This document shows, piece by piece, positions 37,120-46,855 of a DNA stretch of 64,000 nucleotides. Each line of letters begins with the position of its first letter. Position 1 is the stretch's first letter. The notes under the pieces were generated by a model. The model searched no databases and was not told the DNA's origin. It was given only the letters and a program-made list of their open reading frames with translations. A program made the position numbers and the translations under genes. Origin of the DNA: Bacteroidia bacterium (lineage in GTDB: Bacteria > Bacteroidota > Bacteroidia > B-17B0 > Aurantibacillaceae). The DNA lies in the NCBI GenBank assembly GCA_016787785.1, contig JAEUTO010000014.1:62001-126000 (forward strand), read 5' to 3'.

Positions 37120-38322
37120 ATGAAGCCAAAGTTTGTAATATTTTTTTTGTTTGCAAATTTCTCGGGATTGTTTTCGCAGGAATTTATTTACTATTGTTCG
37201 AGACCAACATCAACCACCACTACCTGGCAGGTGTATAGGAAGAATTTAACAACATCTGTAACCCAAACCATCACCAACGATCCAAATTATAATTACTGGC
37301 GAGCTGAACCTTCACCTGATAATTCTAAACTATTAATTGTAAGAAGCCCTGCAAATGTTTCACCCGATCAGGAAAATTATATTGACTGTGATATTTTAAA
37401 GTGTAACCCAGATGGAACCGGCATGCAAGTGATCCTGGCCAACAATCAATATGGTTGGCATGGTTTTGGTAATCCGCGTGTTCATCCAATGGGTAACAGA
37501 ATTTTATTACTCGTGCAACCTACATCGATCGCGCAATGGAATCTTTTTACTGTAGATATGTTTGGTAACAACCCACAGCAAATTACAACAACCGGCGCCA
37601 TAGACGCTTGCTGGTCGCCATTGGGAAATAAGATCGTTTTTGTAAGTCTGGTAGGGCCCAGTCTTTTAAACCTTGAGGTATTTAAAGCAAATTATAGCTA
37701 TGCAAATAACCAGGTTTCAAACATAGTGCAGTTGACCAATGATACCACCCGCAATCACGACCCATGTTTTTCTCCCAATGGAGACAAGATCGCTTTTTGT
37801 GCAGGTAATGCCAATCTTACAGATGCGAATATTGTAACCATTGATACGAGCGGAAATAACAGAACAGATGTCGTGAACGATAATGGTACGCACGGGGGAA
37901 ATGTAAACTGGGGCACAAATAATAAGATCTATTACCACAGTATTTATGTGAGTACGTTTACAAATTTTATGGCAGATGATTTTAACTGTAATACAAACTC
38001 GGTTGAATCTATTTTTACTTCGCCATCCATTCATTATCTGCATCCGTTTTATATAAACCAAACAATTACCGGAGTAAAAGAGCAACTGGTAGATAGAAAT
38101 AGTATTTCGGTCTTTCCTGTTCCTGCAACTGAATCTATTACAGTAAAATTTAAAGATGGATCGAGTAATAATATCAGTATAACAGATGTTAATGGAAAGC
38201 ATATTATTGATCACGAGATAAGTGGCTCTGGTAATATCAATATTGGCAACCTTGATTCCGGTATTTACTTTATTGTTTCGAGAACAGGTGAGTTTGCACC
38301 TCAAAAATTTATTAAATCTTAA
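37120..38322 (+). CDS. T9SS-secreted TolB/PD40-like beta-propeller protein
   Basis: The 400-residue product has a signal peptide ending GLFSQ, PD40-type blades (WRAEPSPDNSKLLIV, NPRVHPMGNRILLL, DACWSPLGNKIVFVS, HDPCFSPNGDKIAFCAG) and a T9SS sorting domain (ISVFPVPATESITV to FIKS). PD40 propellers usually bind proteins or peptidoglycan-linked partners. It lies 12 bases after the previous gene and 7 before the next, inside a four-gene cargo operon. Confidence 0.8.
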   Translation: MKPKFVIFFLFANFSGLFSQEFIYYCSRPTSTTTTWQVYRKNLTTSVTQTITNDPNYNYWRAEPSPDNSKLLIVRSPANVSPDQENYIDCDILKCNPDGTGMQVILANNQYGWHGFGNPRVHPMGNRILLLVQPTSIAQWNLFTVDMFGNNPQQITTTGAIDACWSPLGNKIVFVSLVGPSLLNLEVFKANYSYANNQVSNIVQLTNDTTRNHDPCFSPNGDKIAFCAGNANLTDANIVTIDTSGNNRTDVVNDNGTHGGNVNWGTNNKIYYHSIYVSTFTNFMADDFNCNTNSVESIFTSPSIHYLHPFYINQTITGVKEQLVDRNSISVFPVPATESITVKFKDGSSNNISITDVNGKHIIDHEISGSGNINIGNLDSGIYFIVSRTGEFAPQKFIKS

Positions 38323-38329
38323 TTAGAAT

Positions 38330-40558
38330 ATGAAAACACTTTTTATCTCCTTGATTTATTTATTTGTGAGCACTGTTGCTAATGCTCAAATCTGGCAATC
38401 TGTTGGCCCTGAGGGTGGGTGGGTAGACCATATTGCTTATCATCCCACACAGGCAAATGTAATGTTTAGCAGCGGCGATACCCATGGCGGCGTATATAAA
38501 AGTACAGATGGAGGCACCACCTGGAATAATTTAAGTGGCTATGGCTGTTATAATGCCTGGTGCTTTGAAGTGAATCCAATTTGCCCTGACACCATTTATG
38601 CAGGAAGCATGATGAATGAAAGTGACAGTGTTGCCATCCGCGTTTCAACAGATGGCGGTGTTACATGGCAAACAACTTTAAAGTGGCCATCCATTTCGCA
38701 GATCATTGTTCATCCAACTAACCCTAATATCATTTTTGCTGCTGCTGGTTACTGGCCCGGATATCAAGGCGACACGCACGGTGAAGGAATTTGGAAAAGT
38801 ACTGATGGCGGTTTTACGTGGAATAAGATCATTACAGGTGTAATTGATAACATGAGTGTGCAGTCTATTGCATTTAATCCATCAAATGCAAATGCTATGT
38901 ATGCTGGTGTTTGGGGTGTGTTTGGAAATGGAAAGGGAATGTATGCCAGTTTGGATGGTGGTAACACATGGTTTGCTGCGGGCCTTGCTAATAAAGATGT
39001 TTGGAAGGTTGCAGTGTGTTCGAACTCAACAAATATTATTTATGCGGCCACGCAGGATAGTGTTTACCGTAGCACCAATTTTGGTAGCAACTGGACCACT
39101 ATGAATATTTCGAGTAACGCTGTTTTAGGCTTGTATTTTGGGATTTCAGTTTCAAAAAGTAATAATAACATTGTTTATGTAGGCTCCTTAGATAAAGGCA
39201 TGTTTAAAACAACCAATGGCGGAGCAACCTGGAGTGCCGCTTTAAATACTGGTTTACCTGCAACAAGGGTTTGGGAGGTAGCAACACATCCAACAAATTC
39301 TAACGAAGTTTTTTTAGGACAGCAGGGTGTTGGTATCTGGAAAAGTACGAATGGAGCAGGGCAGTGGCAAAACTCAAGTACAGGTTTTAAATGTACTTAT
39401 GTTACTGATCTTCATTATAACCCTTCCGGACTTTACGGCGCTTTGTATAATGAAGCCGGAAATAATTATGCAAGTGTTAAAAAGCTAAACGGAACAAACT
39501 GGAATTCAATCGGATTAAATGACCTTTGGATCGGAAAAATAACTTCTGTGCCGAGTGCAACAAATATCCTGTTCGCTTCAAAAGTCGACTATGGTTTTTT
39601 TCTACCTATTCCCGATAATAAATTATTGAAGTCTACAAACGGCGGATCTACATGGGTAACCGTAGGGAATGGTTTGGATACAACGGCTGACGCTAAAGCA
39701 ATTAAAATAGATCCTTCAAATACTAATGTTGTGTATGTTGGTAATGCAAAAGGTTTTTTTAAAAGTACCAATGGTGGTACAACTTTTAGTTTAACAGGCT
39801 TAAATAATTTAAACGTTACTTCTATCTGCATTTCTTCTGCATCAGCTAATGTTATTTATGCCGGTACATGGAGTGGAGTTTATACCAGCACTAATTCTGG
39901 TTTATCATGGACAGCGCTACCAACTTTTTCAAATGCCATATTTTCTTTGATTCAACTTCCAACAAATCCTCAAATTCTTTTTGCAGGAACTTATGCTGCA
40001 GGCATATTAAAAAGTACAGATGGTGGTCTGTCGTGGAACTACGTGAGTACTAATCTTGCTGGAAAGATCATACAATGTTTAATTGCCGACCCTATAAACC
40101 CAAATGTTATTTATGCTGGTGGTGATATGGGGGTTTATTCAAGCAACAGCCAGGGAAATGCAGGCACATGGGTGGATTTTTCGTTGGGTATGAATAGTCA
40201 TAAAGCAAAGATAATGAGTATGGATTTTGATCTGAGTAACGGCAATCTCTACGCCGGAACGCTCGGATATGGTGTATTCTCAAGGAATGTATTTATTCCA
40301 ACCTCTATTGAAAACAACACAAACAGTCATATTCTTTCAGTTTTTCCAAATCCTGCTACCGACGTACTAACTATTCAAATGCCGAATACAACATCCGGTA
40401 TGATCTATATTACTGATGTGCTTGGTAAAAGAGTAGAGGAGCTTAATTTTTCTGAACAAATAAATATCTCTAATTTAAATAACGGCATTTATTTTGTTAC
40501 GCTGGTTGATAAAGACAGGGGCAATCCTTACACCGCAAAAATAATTGTAAATAAATAA
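38330..40558 (+). CDS. T9SS-secreted BNR/sortilin-type beta-propeller protein
   Basis: The 742-residue product has a signal peptide (ending VANAQ) and over eight Asp-box repeats (KSTDGGTTW, VSTDGGVTW, KSTDGGFTW, ASLDGGNTW, KSTNGGTTF), then a T9SS sorting domain (LSVFPNPATDVLTIQM to IIVNK). Layout and motifs match the 34912-37107 product, so the two are paralogues with the PD40 gene between them. Secretion is well supported; the ligand or substrate is unknown. Confidence 0.8.
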   Translation: MKTLFISLIYLFVSTVANAQIWQSVGPEGGWVDHIAYHPTQANVMFSSGDTHGGVYKSTDGGTTWNNLSGYGCYNAWCFEVNPICPDTIYAGSMMNESDSVAIRVSTDGGVTWQTTLKWPSISQIIVHPTNPNIIFAAAGYWPGYQGDTHGEGIWKSTDGGFTWNKIITGVIDNMSVQSIAFNPSNANAMYAGVWGVFGNGKGMYASLDGGNTWFAAGLANKDVWKVAVCSNSTNIIYAATQDSVYRSTNFGSNWTTMNISSNAVLGLYFGISVSKSNNNIVYVGSLDKGMFKTTNGGATWSAALNTGLPATRVWEVATHPTNSNEVFLGQQGVGIWKSTNGAGQWQNSSTGFKCTYVTDLHYNPSGLYGALYNEAGNNYASVKKLNGTNWNSIGLNDLWIGKITSVPSATNILFASKVDYGFFLPIPDNKLLKSTNGGSTWVTVGNGLDTTADAKAIKIDPSNTNVVYVGNAKGFFKSTNGGTTFSLTGLNNLNVTSICISSASANVIYAGTWSGVYTSTNSGLSWTALPTFSNAIFSLIQLPTNPQILFAGTYAAGILKSTDGGLSWNYVSTNLAGKIIQCLIADPINPNVIYAGGDMGVYSSNSQGNAGTWVDFSLGMNSHKAKIMSMDFDLSNGNLYAGTLGYGVFSRNVFIPTSIENNTNSHILSVFPNPATDVLTIQMPNTTSGMIYITDVLGKRVEELNFSEQINISNLNNGIYFVTLVDKDRGNPYTAKIIVNK

Positions 40559-40560
40559 AA

Positions 40561-40803
40561 CTAACCCCGCCTTTTCCTTTTTGGTATAGGTTGTTCGGTT
40601 TCTTTTTTCGTTTTATCAGCTTCTGTATCTATTTCGGTGGTGTCCGGATCAACTTCTAATTTTGATTTTTGATCACTTTTCTTTTTTACAGTTTTATCAG
40701 AATCCAGATCAATTCCTGTTTTATCTGTATCGGTTTCCGGGCTTGTAAAGTCGGCCGAACGTTTACTTGTCTTTTCTTCGTCATTCTTTTTTCTCTTTTT
40801 CAT
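40561..40803 (-). CDS. Small highly charged low-complexity protein
   Basis: This 80-residue frame begins MKKRKKNDEEK and ends KRKRRG, with an Asp/Thr/Lys-rich middle where ETDTDKT, DLDSDKT, DPDTTE and EADKT recur. It has no hydrophobic core, signal peptide or membrane segment, so it is probably disordered. No family is recognised. It converges with the T9SS cargo operon across 2 bases. It has a proper ATG and an AT-rich upstream gap, so I accept it as a possible gene. Confidence 0.5.
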   Translation of the reverse strand: MKKRKKNDEEKTSKRSADFTSPETDTDKTGIDLDSDKTVKKKSDQKSKLEVDPDTTEIDTEADKTKKETEQPIPKRKRRG

Positions 40804-40893
40804 AAATAGTTAATTTATCCATTATAATTATGAGAATATTATGCCATGTTTATGAACCGTATTCAGAGTTAAATCTGGTATTAACATAGAATC

Positions 40894-40901
40894 TAAATTT
40901 G
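40894..40901 (+). promoter_or_regulatory. Possible -7 box upstream of the DoxX gene
   Basis: TAAATTTG matches TAnnTTTG, 86 bases before the ATG. A weaker match, TACCTTTA at 40951, is closer. Which one is used cannot be told. Confidence 0.3.
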
Positions 40902-40987
40902 TTTGGGGAATATCTTGCCTGCAGTAAACGGAGGTATTGTGTTAATTTGCTACCTTTATGTCCATATAACCTAAATTAAAGCTAAAC

Positions 40988-41404
40988 ATGGAAGACTACA
41001 AATTTCAGATCGCAGAATTGCTCATTCGACTTTTTGCAGGAATACTATTTCTCTTTCAGGGTTACGACAAACTTTTTAAAGTAAAAATGAAAGGCGTGAT
41101 TTTTTCTTTTACACCAGATAGTGATCGCCAAAACATCCCGAGAGGACTAGTTGCAATAATTGCATATTACACCAGTATTACTGAATTTGCCGGTGGTATA
41201 TTTTTAATACTGGGATTGTTCACTAATTTTACCTTGTACGCTTTAGGCCTTGACCTTATATTAGTTTGTTTTGCGTTTACTTATATGCAGCCTATGTGGG
41301 ATATGAAACACGTTTTTCCAAGATTTTTATTGATCGTGTTACTATTGTTGTTACCTGCAAGCTATAATAAATTTAGCCTGGATGCCTTTTTGAATTTTAA
41401 GTAG
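40988..41404 (+). CDS. DoxX-family membrane protein
   Basis: The 138-residue protein has four membrane helices and the DoxX pattern: LLIRLFAGILFLFQGYDKLFKV at the start, AYYTSITEFAGGIFLILGLFTN in the middle and a last helix LLIVLLLLLPASYNKFSLDA. DoxX-like proteins are small inner-membrane proteins, some linked to quinone or redox functions; the role here is open. Its 3' end overlaps the convergent kinase gene by 8 bases. Confidence 0.85.
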   Translation: MEDYKFQIAELLIRLFAGILFLFQGYDKLFKVKMKGVIFSFTPDSDRQNIPRGLVAIIAYYTSITEFAGGIFLILGLFTNFTLYALGLDLILVCFAFTYMQPMWDMKHVFPRFLLIVLLLLLPASYNKFSLDAFLNFK

Positions 41405-42785
41405 TGGTTTCTGTAGGAATATAAATGTCAAATGTTACCCCCTTGCTCACTACACCGGTAGCAACAATAATACCATTATGATTTTCTACAATTCTTTTAC
41501 AAATTGCAAGCCCCATGCCGGTGCCCGCGTATTGCTCTTTGCTATGTAGTCGCTGAAACACCTCAAAGATCCTTTCGTTGTACTGACCATCAAAGCCAAT
41601 ACCATTGTCGATGTAGGTAATATGGCAATAAGAAATTTTAGGTAACAATTTATCGTTATTGAATTTGCTACCCTCTTTTATTTTGGTTTTAATAATTATA
41701 TAGGGGGGTATATCTGGAAGTGAGAATTTAAGCGAATTACTGATAAGATTATTCATCAATTGACGAAAAGGAAAAGGAATAATATTCATTTCACTTAAAT
41801 TTTCACTTTCAATAATTGCTTTTTTTTCGAGTATAAGTTCTTCAAGATCTCGTTTTGCTTCATCTATTATTACGCCCAAATGTATCTTTTCAAAATTGCG
41901 CTCTGTACTTTTTGCCCGCGAATACATAAGCAGATCTTCGATAAGTTCCTGCATGCGTTTGGCCGTGTTCTGCATTTTTTCAAAATAGCCTTTACCACTC
42001 TCTGAAAGATTTTTTTCTTCTTCTTTAAGAATAATGGTTGCAAAATTCTGGATCTTGCGCAGCGGTTCCTGTAGATCGTGGCTGGACACGTAGGTAAAGG
42101 CAGTAAGATCTTTATTTGCTATAATTAGTTCAGCGGCGCGTTTTTCTTTTTCATCATTTTGAAAAGCTAATTCTTTATTGGCAATTATTAATTCGGCAGC
42201 TTTTTTTTCTTTTGCAGCGTTTTGATAAGCTAGTTCTTTGTTGGCAATTGCCAGTTCAGCTGCTCTTTTTTCTTTTTCTTTATTTTGAAAGGCCAGCTCT
42301 TTATTTGCAATTATTAGTTCAGCGGCGCGTTTTTCTTTTTCTTCGTTTTGAAAGGCCAGCTCTTCGTTAGCAATAACCAATTCGGCAGCACGTTTTTCTT
42401 TTACTTTGTTTTGAAAAGCGAGTTCCTTATTGGCAATGGTTAATTCCTGGGCCCTTTTTTCTTTTTCATCATTCTGGTAAGCTAGTTCAATATTTGCAAT
42501 ACTTAACTCAGCCGCTCTTTTTTCTTTCTCGTTATTTTGATAGGCCAGCTCATCATTTGCGATACTTAGCTCTGCTGCTCTTTTTTCTTTCTCATCATTT
42601 TGAAATGCCAGCTCTTTGTTGGCGATTATTAACTCTGCAGCTCTTTTTTCTTTTTCTTCGTTTTGAAAAGCCAGTTCAATGTTGGCAATACTTAACTCTG
42701 CAGCTCGTTTCTCTTTTTCGTTATTTTGAAAAACAAGTTCTTTATTTGCTAATGTTAATTCGTCTGATTTTGTATTTTTAGTCAT
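41397..42785 (-). CDS. Histidine kinase with ten 21-residue coiled-coil repeats
   Basis: From the ATG at 42785 (a 42833 start would run into the gene before it) the 462-residue protein has ten uninterrupted repeats of the form ANKELAFQNDEKEKRAAELII (residues 13-222), then HisKA with H-box SSHDLQEPLRKIQNFA, and an HATPase domain with NLISNSLKF (N box), DNGIGFDGQ (G1) and GTGMGLAICKRIVENH (G2). There is no membrane segment or PAS domain, so the coiled coil itself is the input region. It starts 7 bases after the CheB-CheR kinase ends and probably forms an operon with it and the response regulator. Confidence 0.9.
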   Translation of the reverse strand: MTKNTKSDELTLANKELVFQNNEKEKRAAELSIANIELAFQNEEKEKRAAELIIANKELAFQNDEKEKRAAELSIANDELAYQNNEKEKRAAELSIANIELAYQNDEKEKRAQELTIANKELAFQNKVKEKRAAELVIANEELAFQNEEKEKRAAELIIANKELAFQNKEKEKRAAELAIANKELAYQNAAKEKKAAELIIANKELAFQNDEKEKRAAELIIANKDLTAFTYVSSHDLQEPLRKIQNFATIILKEEEKNLSESGKGYFEKMQNTAKRMQELIEDLLMYSRAKSTERNFEKIHLGVIIDEAKRDLEELILEKKAIIESENLSEMNIIPFPFRQLMNNLISNSLKFSLPDIPPYIIIKTKIKEGSKFNNDKLLPKISYCHITYIDNGIGFDGQYNERIFEVFQRLHSKEQYAGTGMGLAICKRIVENHNGIIVATGVVSKGVTFDIYIPTETTT

Positions 42786-42792
42786 ATTTTTC

Positions 42793-45700
42793 TTACTCCA
42801 TAGGAATGTAAATGTCAAACCTAGCACCAGCACCTAATTCGCCTTGTGCGGTAATAATTCCTTTATGATTTTCAACAATACGTTTGCAAATGGCAAGGCC
42901 AATACCTGTTCCGTGATAAGCCTCTTTGCTGTGTAAACGTTGAAATACTTCAAAGATCTTTTCATTGTATTCTGGTTCAAATCCAATGCAATTATCGGTT
43001 AATATAATATGGCAATATTTTTTATCGGGTACCAGGTATTTATTATTTAATTTACTTCCTGTTGCTATTTGGCTGGTTAATTTTATAAGTGGCGGCACAT
43101 CTTTCTTTGCGAATTTTAAAGAATTTCCAACCAAGTTATGCAACAGCTGACGAAATTGAAAAGGGATAACTCTCAGGGTATCAAGGTTAACCTCTATAAT
43201 TGCTTTTTTTTCTGATATTACGATCTCAAGATCTTTTTCAAGTTCATGTACGATTTTATTCAGATCGGTCAATTCAAATACAAGCTCAGAGTTTTTGGTA
43301 CGTGAATAGGTTAGAAGATCTTCTATTAATTCTTGCATACGCATAGCGGTATTGGTCATTCTTTTTAAATAGCCTTTTCCGGATTCGCTTAAGTTTTTTT
43401 CTTCTTCATTGATGATAATAGACGCAAAATTTTGAATTTTACGTAAAGGCTCTTGCAGGTCGTGGCTTGAGATATAGGTGAAAGCGGTTAAGTCTTTATT
43501 TGCTACACTTAATTCTTCTGTACGTTTTTCTTTCTCCGCATTTTGAAAAGCCAGCTCTTCATTGGCTATAATTAACTCCGCAGATCTTTTTTCTTTCTCA
43601 CTATTTTGAAAGATAAGTTTTTTATTTAAGGCCTCCAGCTCAATGTTCTTTTGCTCTAATTCTTTTGTCCTATCTCTTACAGCGGTGAGTAATTCTAATT
43701 TGTCTCGTTTGTGTATTCGGATATTTTCTTCATTCACTCCATCTGATTTTCTCTGGAGCATAGAACGTTCTGTAATATCATTTATAGCAAGCAGAATTAA
43801 TTTTTCTCGATGTGTTTTTTGAATGATACGGCTGGCGTTAAGCAACATTACTTTTTCGCCTAAACCCGGAAATACGTGTGTAACTTCAAAGTTGGAGAAA
43901 TGGGAATTTTTGGCCAATATATTATTTAACAGCTCATGTAGTTTTGGAATATCCCACTGTTTATTACCTAATTCAAATAGTGGCGAACCCTCGGTTTCTT
44001 CTTTATTTACGAGAAATTTTTTGTAAAACGATCTGTTGGCGGATTTTACCTTCAGCTCTCCATCTAATATGAGCATGGGCTCATGTATAGTAGCAAATAT
44101 TGTTTGCGAGTAATTATAAGATTCGTTTAAAAGTTCGTTATGTTTTTTTAGATCCTTATTGGTGGATATTAACTCTTCGTTGCTGGCTTCAATTTCCTCT
44201 TTTGTACTTTCAAGTTCTTCGTTCAGTGTCTGAAATTCTTCGTTGCTAGAAACGATCTCTTCGTTTGCGGTTTGTAATTCTTCATAAGCCGTTTCCTGCG
44301 ATTCAATAACAGCTTGAATTTCTGTCCGGGCTGTGCTTAATTCCGTGTTCAATTTTTCTATCTTACGATCTCTTTGCGCGTTGCCAAGGTCGAGCAACGC
44401 ACTTTTTGTGCCTTTTTTTACTTCGATATACTTTTCAATTTGTTCTTGTAATGTAAAGACGATCATCAATAAGGGTTCATCCCATTCAATTTTTAACGGA
44501 CAAACTTCTAACGACATTGTTCTGAAGCGTGAATCTGCTTTTATTTCGATATCGGCTTTACGTACCGGCTGTTTTGTTTTTATAGCTTTTCTAATGGCAT
44601 TAAGCAACTCGAAAGAAAACTCCGGCCTTGTCATTTTTAAAATGTTCAATGTGGCTTTGCCAGAAGGATGTTGAAGAAATAAAGCGGTTGAACCTCTGAA
44701 TTGAAGGATCTCCATATCTTTGTTAATAATTGCGCAGGCGGGCATGTGATCCGATAAAAGCACGGCATCAATAACGCTGTCTAATTTTACCGAATCAACG
44801 GTTTTATTTTTTAGCACCGCTTGTTTGACCTTCTTTTCAATTACAGTTTGTTTTACGAAACGTGGCAGTAGCTCAGGAACTTTTCTTATCCCTGAATTTT
44901 TTTTGCGGGAAAAGATCTTGAATTTATTATTTAACTGAACAAAGTGCGATGATGCTGAGCCAATTGTTTCCGATTTACCAAGCATTAAATAGCCCTTTTC
45001 GTTTAGCGAAAAATGTAAGGTTGTAAGTACTTTTTTTTGTGCTGCGTAATCAAAATAAATAAGCAGGTTTCTGCAGCTGATAAAGTCCATGCGTGAAAAA
45101 GGAGGGTCGCGTAGAATATTGTGCGATGTGCCAAATATGCACATATCGCGAAGCTCCTGAATTATTCTAAATTTTCCATTTGCTTTTACAAAAAAACGAT
45201 CTGTTCGTGTTGCAGAAACAGCTTTAAGTTCATTCCTGGTATATTCTCCGCTTCGTGCTCCCTGTATTGCCGTTTCGCTTAGATCGGAGGCAAAGATCTG
45301 TACAGGTATTTTATACTTCTGCTTGTCTTGGAGCTCCGAAATAAGCATAGCTATTGAATATGCTTCCTGGCCGGTAGAACATGCCGCCACCCATATTCTA
45401 AGTGTTTCTCCCTTTTTTTTGTCTTTTAATAATTTTGGCAGTAAAATAGTTTTTAAATATTTAAACGTTTCTGTATCTCTAAAAAAGCCGGTAACATTAA
45501 TTGGCAGATCAGAATATAATAGCTCGGCCTCCTTTTTATTACTGCTAAGTAATTTTACGTATTGTTTGGTTGTTTTTATGTTTGTTTTAAGGATCCTGCT
45601 CTCGATCCGGCGCTTAATAGTTGAGATCTTGTAATGCCCAAAATCAACGTTGTGATTTTTATGCAGTATCGCAAAAATTGTATTTAGGTCGGGGTCATGA

Positions 45701-46371
45701 TTACGGATGGGATCCGGGTCAGTTACTGATCTGCTATCACCATGTAATGATGTTTTTTTACTTAGTTCTATTAATTCAAAAGCAATATCCTTTGGTGCGA
45801 GTATATGATCAACCACCCCTTCGTTAATGGCAGATTCCGGCATGCTACTGTATTTTGCTGTTTCATCCTGAGCAAAGGTTATGCCGCCGGCGTCTTTAAT
45901 AGCTTTTAGTCCTTTGGTGCCATCGTGCGCGTTGCCGGAAAGAATAATACCAATAACATTTTTTTTATGTGTTAAGGCAAGCGAAGAAAAAAGAACATCA
46001 ATAGATGAATTAGCAGATACATTTTTTGGACGCGGTATTAATTGTATATGACCATCCGTTACTTTAATGTCTTTATTATGGGGGATCACATAAACATTAT
46101 TTACCTGCATTTTTTCCATGTTATCTATCTTCTGCACTTTCATTTTAGTAGCTTTTGATAAAAGTGGAGTAAGCAAGCTTTTATGGTCGCGGTTAAGATG
46201 CTGAACGTAGATATATGCCATACCTGTATCGGACGGCAAATTCTTGAACAGATCTGAAACAGCTTCCAGTCCACCGGCAGAAGCCCCAATGGCAACAATG
46301 GTAAATTTTTTCTTTGAGTTTATTGTTTTTGTTACCGCTTTTTTGTTAGTGGCTTTTAAAGGTTTTTTCAT
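42793..46371 (-). CDS. CheB-CheR-PAS hybrid histidine kinase
   Basis: This is a 1192-residue fusion. A CheB methylesterase domain (about 22-205) has S31 in GASAGGLEAV, H58 in YVQHLNRDH and Asp in SGNAHDGTKG. A CheR methyltransferase (about 220-490) has TGFFRDTETF and WVAACSTGQEAYSIA. Then come a long coiled coil (about 650-760), a PAS domain (about 765-880), two copies of the 21-residue repeat, HisKA (SSHDLQEPLRKIQNFA, about 985) and HATPase (NLVGNSLKF, GTGIGLAICKRIVENH). There is no receiver on CheB and no chemoreceptor nearby. The architecture is known in soil and water bacteria, but its target is not established. Confidence 0.92.
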   Translation of the reverse strand: MKKPLKATNKKAVTKTINSKKKFTIVAIGASAGGLEAVSDLFKNLPSDTGMAYIYVQHLNRDHKSLLTPLLSKATKMKVQKIDNMEKMQVNNVYVIPHNKDIKVTDGHIQLIPRPKNVSANSSIDVLFSSLALTHKKNVIGIILSGNAHDGTKGLKAIKDAGGITFAQDETAKYSSMPESAINEGVVDHILAPKDIAFELIELSKKTSLHGDSRSVTDPDPIRNHDPDLNTIFAILHKNHNVDFGHYKISTIKRRIESRILKTNIKTTKQYVKLLSSNKKEAELLYSDLPINVTGFFRDTETFKYLKTILLPKLLKDKKKGETLRIWVAACSTGQEAYSIAMLISELQDKQKYKIPVQIFASDLSETAIQGARSGEYTRNELKAVSATRTDRFFVKANGKFRIIQELRDMCIFGTSHNILRDPPFSRMDFISCRNLLIYFDYAAQKKVLTTLHFSLNEKGYLMLGKSETIGSASSHFVQLNNKFKIFSRKKNSGIRKVPELLPRFVKQTVIEKKVKQAVLKNKTVDSVKLDSVIDAVLLSDHMPACAIINKDMEILQFRGSTALFLQHPSGKATLNILKMTRPEFSFELLNAIRKAIKTKQPVRKADIEIKADSRFRTMSLEVCPLKIEWDEPLLMIVFTLQEQIEKYIEVKKGTKSALLDLGNAQRDRKIEKLNTELSTARTEIQAVIESQETAYEELQTANEEIVSSNEEFQTLNEELESTKEEIEASNEELISTNKDLKKHNELLNESYNYSQTIFATIHEPMLILDGELKVKSANRSFYKKFLVNKEETEGSPLFELGNKQWDIPKLHELLNNILAKNSHFSNFEVTHVFPGLGEKVMLLNASRIIQKTHREKLILLAINDITERSMLQRKSDGVNEENIRIHKRDKLELLTAVRDRTKELEQKNIELEALNKKLIFQNSEKEKRSAELIIANEELAFQNAEKEKRTEELSVANKDLTAFTYISSHDLQEPLRKIQNFASIIINEEEKNLSESGKGYLKRMTNTAMRMQELIEDLLTYSRTKNSELVFELTDLNKIVHELEKDLEIVISEKKAIIEVNLDTLRVIPFQFRQLLHNLVGNSLKFAKKDVPPLIKLTSQIATGSKLNNKYLVPDKKYCHIILTDNCIGFEPEYNEKIFEVFQRLHSKEAYHGTGIGLAICKRIVENHKGIITAQGELGAGARFDIYIPME

Positions 46372-46405
46372 TTTTTAATTTTTAAAAGCGGGGACGATCG
46401 TTTGT

Positions 46406-46855
46406 TTAGAAAGCCATTAAGCTTAGAATGAATTTATTTCTGGGCGGACGGGTAAATTTTTTATCCTGTATCATTGTAAGAACATCCAGCAGGGTTTTTT
46501 CCAGCTCTGCCAGGCCGCTTTTGCGGATATAATAATGTGCACCATTCTTATAAAGCACATCTGCAACATCCTCATGAAGCGAAGTAGAGTAAATGATAAC
46601 AGGAAGATCCTTCAGTAAAGGATTTCGTTTTATTTCTTCCAAACATTCAGAGCCATTTTTACGGGGCATGTTAAGATCCAGAAAAAGAACATCCGGTAAT
46701 TGCGTTGAGTTTTCTGCAAGGTAAACCATTAACTTTGCGCCATCCTCTACAGTATTGAGATCAGAGCTGATAGGTAATACTTTTAGAGCTTTATCAAAGA
46801 AAAAACGGTCATCCGTATCATCATCAGCAAGCAATAGATGCAATTTTTTAGGCAT
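46406..46855 (-). CDS. Stand-alone response regulator (Rcp1-like)
   Basis: The 149-residue protein is a single receiver domain: acidic residues D11-D13, phosphoacceptor D60 in LFLDLNMPRKNG, IIYSTS and YYIRKSG with the conserved Lys. There is no output domain, so it signals through protein contacts. It is the first gene of a leftward operon with the CheB-CheR kinase (34 bases downstream) and the second kinase, which are its likely partners. Confidence 0.93.
   Translation of the reverse strand: MPKKLHLLLADDDTDDRFFFDKALKVLPISSDLNTVEDGAKLMVYLAENSTQLPDVLFLDLNMPRKNGSECLEEIKRNPLLKDLPVIIYSTSLHEDVADVLYKNGAHYYIRKSGLAELEKTLLDVLTMIQDKKFTRPPRNKFILSLMAF

Noticed and set aside
37717-38304. 195-codon minus-strand frame inside the PD40-type cargo gene
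   Set aside because: It is antisense to a well-supported T9SS gene and has an unlikely Ile/Cys/Arg-rich composition.
41397-42785. Satellite DNA or CRISPR-like array
   Set aside because: The 63-base periodicity is coding repeats of a coiled coil in frame, with no spacers or dyad repeats.
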